A stretch of 8,090 nt of DNA from CAKRJP01 sp963589425 (GTDB lineage Bacteria > Bacillota > Clostridia > Lachnospirales > Lachnospiraceae). Shown here piece by piece: positions 6,397-8,090 of this stretch. The stretch is from the NCBI GenBank assembly GCA_963589425.1, contig CAVAKZ010000068.1:1-8090 (forward strand), in the 5' to 3' direction. The notes under the pieces are model-generated. The model was not told the DNA's origin and did not search any database. It saw nothing but the letters and a program-made list of their open reading frames with translations. A program made the position numbers and the translations under genes. The number at the start of each line of letters is the position of its first letter. The stretch's first letter is position 1.

Positions 6397-6425
6397 ATTA
6401 TATAAAACTGACGCACTTTTTTCCA
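6397..6425 (-). promoter_or_regulatory. Promoter for purO and the genes after it
   Basis: On the minus strand a perfect TATAAT (-10) at 6397-6402 lies 17 nt from TGGAAA (-35, four of six consensus) at 6420-6425, consistent with the main vegetative sigma factor. The start of transcription would fall near 6390, giving a leader of about 40 nt with AAAGGAG. A 5-bp inverted repeat (GCACT at 6413-6417, AGTGC at 6425-6429) overlaps the -35 region and could be an operator half-site pair, but is too short to rely on. No purine riboswitch fits in the short leader. Confidence 0.65.
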
Positions 6426-6472
6426 GTGCAAAAATAGAAACAGGCATAAGCCGCCTGATCTTCTTTCTGCCA

Positions 6473-6500
6473 TTGACGAAAACTTACTCTTACCTATATA
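6473..6500 (+). promoter_or_regulatory. Promoter for azlC-azlD
   Basis: TTGACG (five of six to the -35 consensus) at 6473-6478 and TATATA (four of six to the -10) at 6495-6500 are separated by 16 nt. Transcription would start near 6507, giving a leader of about 36 nt before the preferred azlC ATG at 6543. It is back to back with the purO promoter in a 191-nt divergent intergenic region. Confidence 0.5.
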
Positions 6501-6542
6501 CTTGAAGGAGTTTTGATTTTATATAGATTGGGGATATATACA

Positions 6543-7253
6543 ATGAATCGAAGAAGTGTTTTTGCCAAAGGTTTTCAGGATGGGATCCCGATTTGCCTGG
6601 GCTATCTTGCAGTATCTTTTACCTTTGGAATTATGGCAAAAAAAGTGGGCGTTTCTATTTTTAATACAGTTCTTATGTCTCTTGCCGCTCTTACCAGCAC
6701 GGGACAATTTGCAGGATTATCTCTTATGATTGCCGGGGGAGGCTGTCTGGAGCTTGTAGCCACGGAACTTGTGGTGAATTTACGCTACTCCCTTATGTCC
6801 TGCTCTTTATCCCAAAAAATAGATCCGAAGGCTCCTTTTTTCCACCGTTTTTTCATTGCTTACGGTGTAACTGATGAAATCTTCGGCGTCACCATCAGTC
6901 AGGAAGGAAAGACCAGTCCTTTTTATTCTTACGGTGCTATGACTAGTTCTGTAGGTGGATGGATTCTTGGAACCTTTCTTGGAGCAGTGTCCGGAAGTAT
7001 TCTTCCTGCCAGTATTATTAGTGCTTTAGGAGTTTCCCTCTACGGAATGTTTGTGGCTATTATCATTCCCCCAGCCAAGGGAGACCGGGTTTTAACAATG
7101 CTGATCTTTCTGTCTATGATGGCAAGTTTAATTTTTACCTATGCACCTTTCTTAAGGGAAATTTCCTCAGGATTTCGGATGATTATCATCACCTTGATTT
7201 TAGCAGGCATTGCCGCTTGGAAATTTCCGGTAAAGGAAGAGGGTGAAGAATAA
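6543..7253 (+). CDS. azlC: AzlC family branched-chain amino acid exporter, large subunit
   Basis: AzlC is the multi-span membrane component of a two-part exporter; in Bacillus subtilis azlCD confers azaleucine resistance by leucine export, and homologues export branched-chain amino acids. With the ATG at 6543 the protein has 236 residues, the usual size. It shows the family's N-terminal GFQDGIPICLGYLAVSFTFG (10-29), STGQFA (52-57), NLRYSLMS (79-86), TDEIF (110-114) and GWILGTFLG (139-147), among several hydrophobic spans. An in-frame TTG at 6513 would add ten residues, but AAGGAG lies only 2 nt before it; the ATG has GGGGA about 9 nt upstream and begins where relatives begin. The ending KEEGEE is cytoplasmic-looking. 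azlD starts 11 nt past the stop, so the pair is one operon. The substrate range is inferred from the family. Confidence 0.9.
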   Translation: MNRRSVFAKGFQDGIPICLGYLAVSFTFGIMAKKVGVSIFNTVLMSLAALTSTGQFAGLSLMIAGGGCLELVATELVVNLRYSLMSCSLSQKIDPKAPFFHRFFIAYGVTDEIFGVTISQEGKTSPFYSYGAMTSSVGGWILGTFLGAVSGSILPASIISALGVSLYGMFVAIIIPPAKGDRVLTMLIFLSMMASLIFTYAPFLREISSGFRMIIITLILAGIAAWKFPVKEEGEE

Positions 7254-7264
7254 GGAGAAAATTT

Positions 7265-7570
7265 ATGAAACATTCTATTTACTTATATATCTTTTTAATG
7301 GCCTTGGTGACCTATTTAATTCGCATGCTGCCCTTGACCCTAATTCGCAGGGAGATTAAAAGCAGCTTTATTAAATCTTTTTTGTATTACGTACCTTACG
7401 TAACTTTGGCTACTATGACCTTCCCGGCGATCTTGACAGCTACAGGCAGCATCTGGTCCGGGGCTGCGGGATTTTTAGTTGCCCTGGTACTGGCATATAA
7501 GGGGAGAAGTTTGATTCAGGTGTCTATGCTGGCTTGTGTCTGTGTTTTTCTTGTCGAGTTATTTTTGTAA
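7265..7570 (+). CDS. azlD: AzlD family branched-chain amino acid exporter, small subunit
   Basis: This 101-residue, strongly hydrophobic protein has about four membrane spans (roughly residues 5-25, 42-60, 65-82 and 85-101). It carries the AzlD hallmark TYLIRMLPL (16-24). It is the small partner required with AzlC for export of branched-chain amino acids in characterised pairs. The ATG at 7265 has AAGGAG 8 nt upstream, beginning within the azlC stop codon, which indicates translational linkage. The length is normal for the family. The gene ends at 7570 and is followed directly by a long palindromic element. Confidence 0.9.
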   Translation: MKHSIYLYIFLMALVTYLIRMLPLTLIRREIKSSFIKSFLYYVPYVTLATMTFPAILTATGSIWSGAAGFLVALVLAYKGRSLIQVSMLACVCVFLVELFL

Positions 7571-7584
7571 GTGTAAAAGGTTCA

Positions 7585-7727
7585 CGGATTGAGCAAAATG
7601 ACCATAGTAACAAAGACACGCTCTCGCTCCCTTCCGCACGCAGCGGTACTAAGGGGCTAAAAAACAGCCCCTTAGTGCCGGCGGCTCCAGAAGGTCTTTT
7701 ATTACTATGGTCATTTTGTTCAATCCG
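7585..7727. repeat. 143-nt nested palindrome downstream of azlD (MITE-like or structured RNA)
   Basis: The outer arms, 7585-7617 and 7694-7727, are complementary over about 33 positions with only two substitutions and one bulge (shared core CAAAATGACCATAGTAA). Inside lies a second hairpin: arms 7644-7658 and 7666-7680, 15 bp with one G-U pair, closing a 7-nt loop AAAAAAC. Between them are asymmetric internal stretches (7618-7643 and 7681-7693) that can add a few pairs (CTTC 7631-7634 with GAAG 7690-7693). No open frame in it is credible. A run of six T follows 7 nt after the outer arm on the plus strand, so it could end azlCD transcription. The size and terminal inverted repeats also suit a non-autonomous mobile element, although I see no clear target-site duplication at its edges. 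Confidence 0.75.
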
Positions 7728-7759
7728 GTATACTTTTTTCCAATAGCCAAAAGAGGGAA

Positions 7760-7804
7760 AAGAAAACCACAGATCATGCCAGCTGCGTGTTCTGTGGTTT
7801 TCTT
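7760..7804. terminator. Bidirectional intrinsic terminator between azlD and the dehydrogenase gene
   Basis: Perfect 14-bp arms (7760-7773 and 7791-7804) enclose a 17-nt loop. On the minus strand the stem begins 14 nt past the dehydrogenase stop codon and runs into a T-rich tail (CTTTTCCCTCTTTT), the best fit. On the plus strand T-rich sequence follows after a short gap, so it can also stop readthrough from azlCD. CTGTGGTTTT occurs twice (7792-7801 and 7805-7814), giving an alternative right arm for the same left arm. Confidence 0.75.
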
Positions 7805-7818
7805 CTGTGGTTTTTATT

Positions 7819-8090
7819 TTATAGTTTTTCCATTACTAGGGCTGCAAATTCTTTGCAGCTTGCTCCTCCTGGCTGTCCGGTCATGTGGGGGCCGATTTTT
7901 TCATCTGCGTAGGCTAAGGCTTCTTCTAATTTTACAGATTCTTCTACATATCCGATATGGGATAGTAGCATTGCTGCGGACTTCATTAGGCTGGCTGGAT
8001 TAGCCAGGTCCTGGATACCTTCTTCTACCATTCTGGGTGCACTTCCGTGGATAGCTTCAAACAGGGCATAACTGCTTCCAATGTTGGCGC
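7819..8090 (-). CDS. Isocitrate/isopropylmalate dehydrogenase family protein, C-terminal part
   Basis: The minus-strand frame is open from the right edge to the TAA at 7819-7821, giving 89 visible residues and a partial codon. The Met at 8031 is internal. The visible sequence ALFEAIHGSAPRM, then ANPASLMKSAAMLLSHIG, is the C-terminal signature of the beta-decarboxylating dehydrogenases. These oxidise isocitrate, 3-isopropylmalate or similar 2-hydroxyacids with NAD(P) in the cytoplasm. The EAIHGSAPR form and the end CKEFAALVMEKL look closer to the NAD-type isocitrate dehydrogenases of Clostridia than to LeuB, but the substrate-specifying N-terminal half lies outside the window, so the substrate stays open. 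A strong terminator follows 14 nt downstream. It converges with azlCD. Confidence 0.8.
   Translation of the reverse strand, partial: ANIGSSYALFEAIHGSAPRMVEEGIQDLANPASLMKSAAMLLSHIGYVEESVKLEEALAYADEKIGPHMTGQPGGASCKEFAALVMEKL

Noticed and set aside
6513..6542. TTG start giving a ten-residue longer AzlC
   Set aside because: AAGGAG is only 2 nt from the TTG, the likely transcript would begin about there, and the AzlC family normally begins at the downstream ATG.
7534..7746. 70-codon plus-strand open frame past azlD
   Set aside because: It starts inside azlD in another frame and reads through the palindrome; the sequence is explained by base pairing, not coding.

Overview
The window looks like chromosome from a Gram-positive anaerobe of the Clostridia, most likely Lachnospiraceae. 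This rests on moderate-to-low GC, strong AAGGAG/AGGAG ribosome binding sites, a stand-alone AICAR transformylase paired with an archaeal-type IMP cyclohydrolase, a GlmM of Firmicutes type, an AzlCD pair and a DUF4143 ATPase. The genus is not determinable from sequence alone.

Layout, left to right. Positions 2-637 (+) hold the 3' end of a DUF2877/AllH-like gene. Positions 638-2413 are an accessory insertion: an AAA-ATPase with a DUF4143 domain (874-2157, -) lies between two diverged direct copies of one junction. The left copy (593-857) has the true end of the AllH-like gene, a terminator and a broken piece of the greA 3' end. The right copy (2199-2476) has a broken piece of the AllH-like 3' end, a terminator and the true greA 3' end. 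Positions 2414-6351 (-) are a compact gene block transcribed as purO, AICAR transformylase, glmM, greA, from a good promoter near 6397-6425 to an intrinsic terminator at 2378-2406. Divergent from purO is azlC-azlD (6543-7570, +). After azlD come a 143-nt nested palindrome (7585-7727) and a 14-bp-stem terminator (7760-7804). The right edge holds the 3' end of an isocitrate/isopropylmalate dehydrogenase-type gene on the minus strand (7819 onward).

How the genes work together. The two purine genes cover the last two steps to IMP, which most bacteria carry out with one bifunctional PurH. GlmM makes glucosamine-1-phosphate for peptidoglycan, and GreA rescues backtracked RNA polymerase. This is a housekeeping block. 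AzlCD is a predicted branched-chain amino acid exporter.

The most notable structure is the insertion between the AllH-like gene and greA. Both flanking genes have partial second copies in the same orientation, on the far side of the ATPase. This is the pattern left by a single-crossover (Campbell-like) integration, or by a tandem duplication with a cargo gene between the copies. I found no CRISPR array, tRNA, rRNA, transposase or integrase, and nothing I can call a wholly new multi-gene system.
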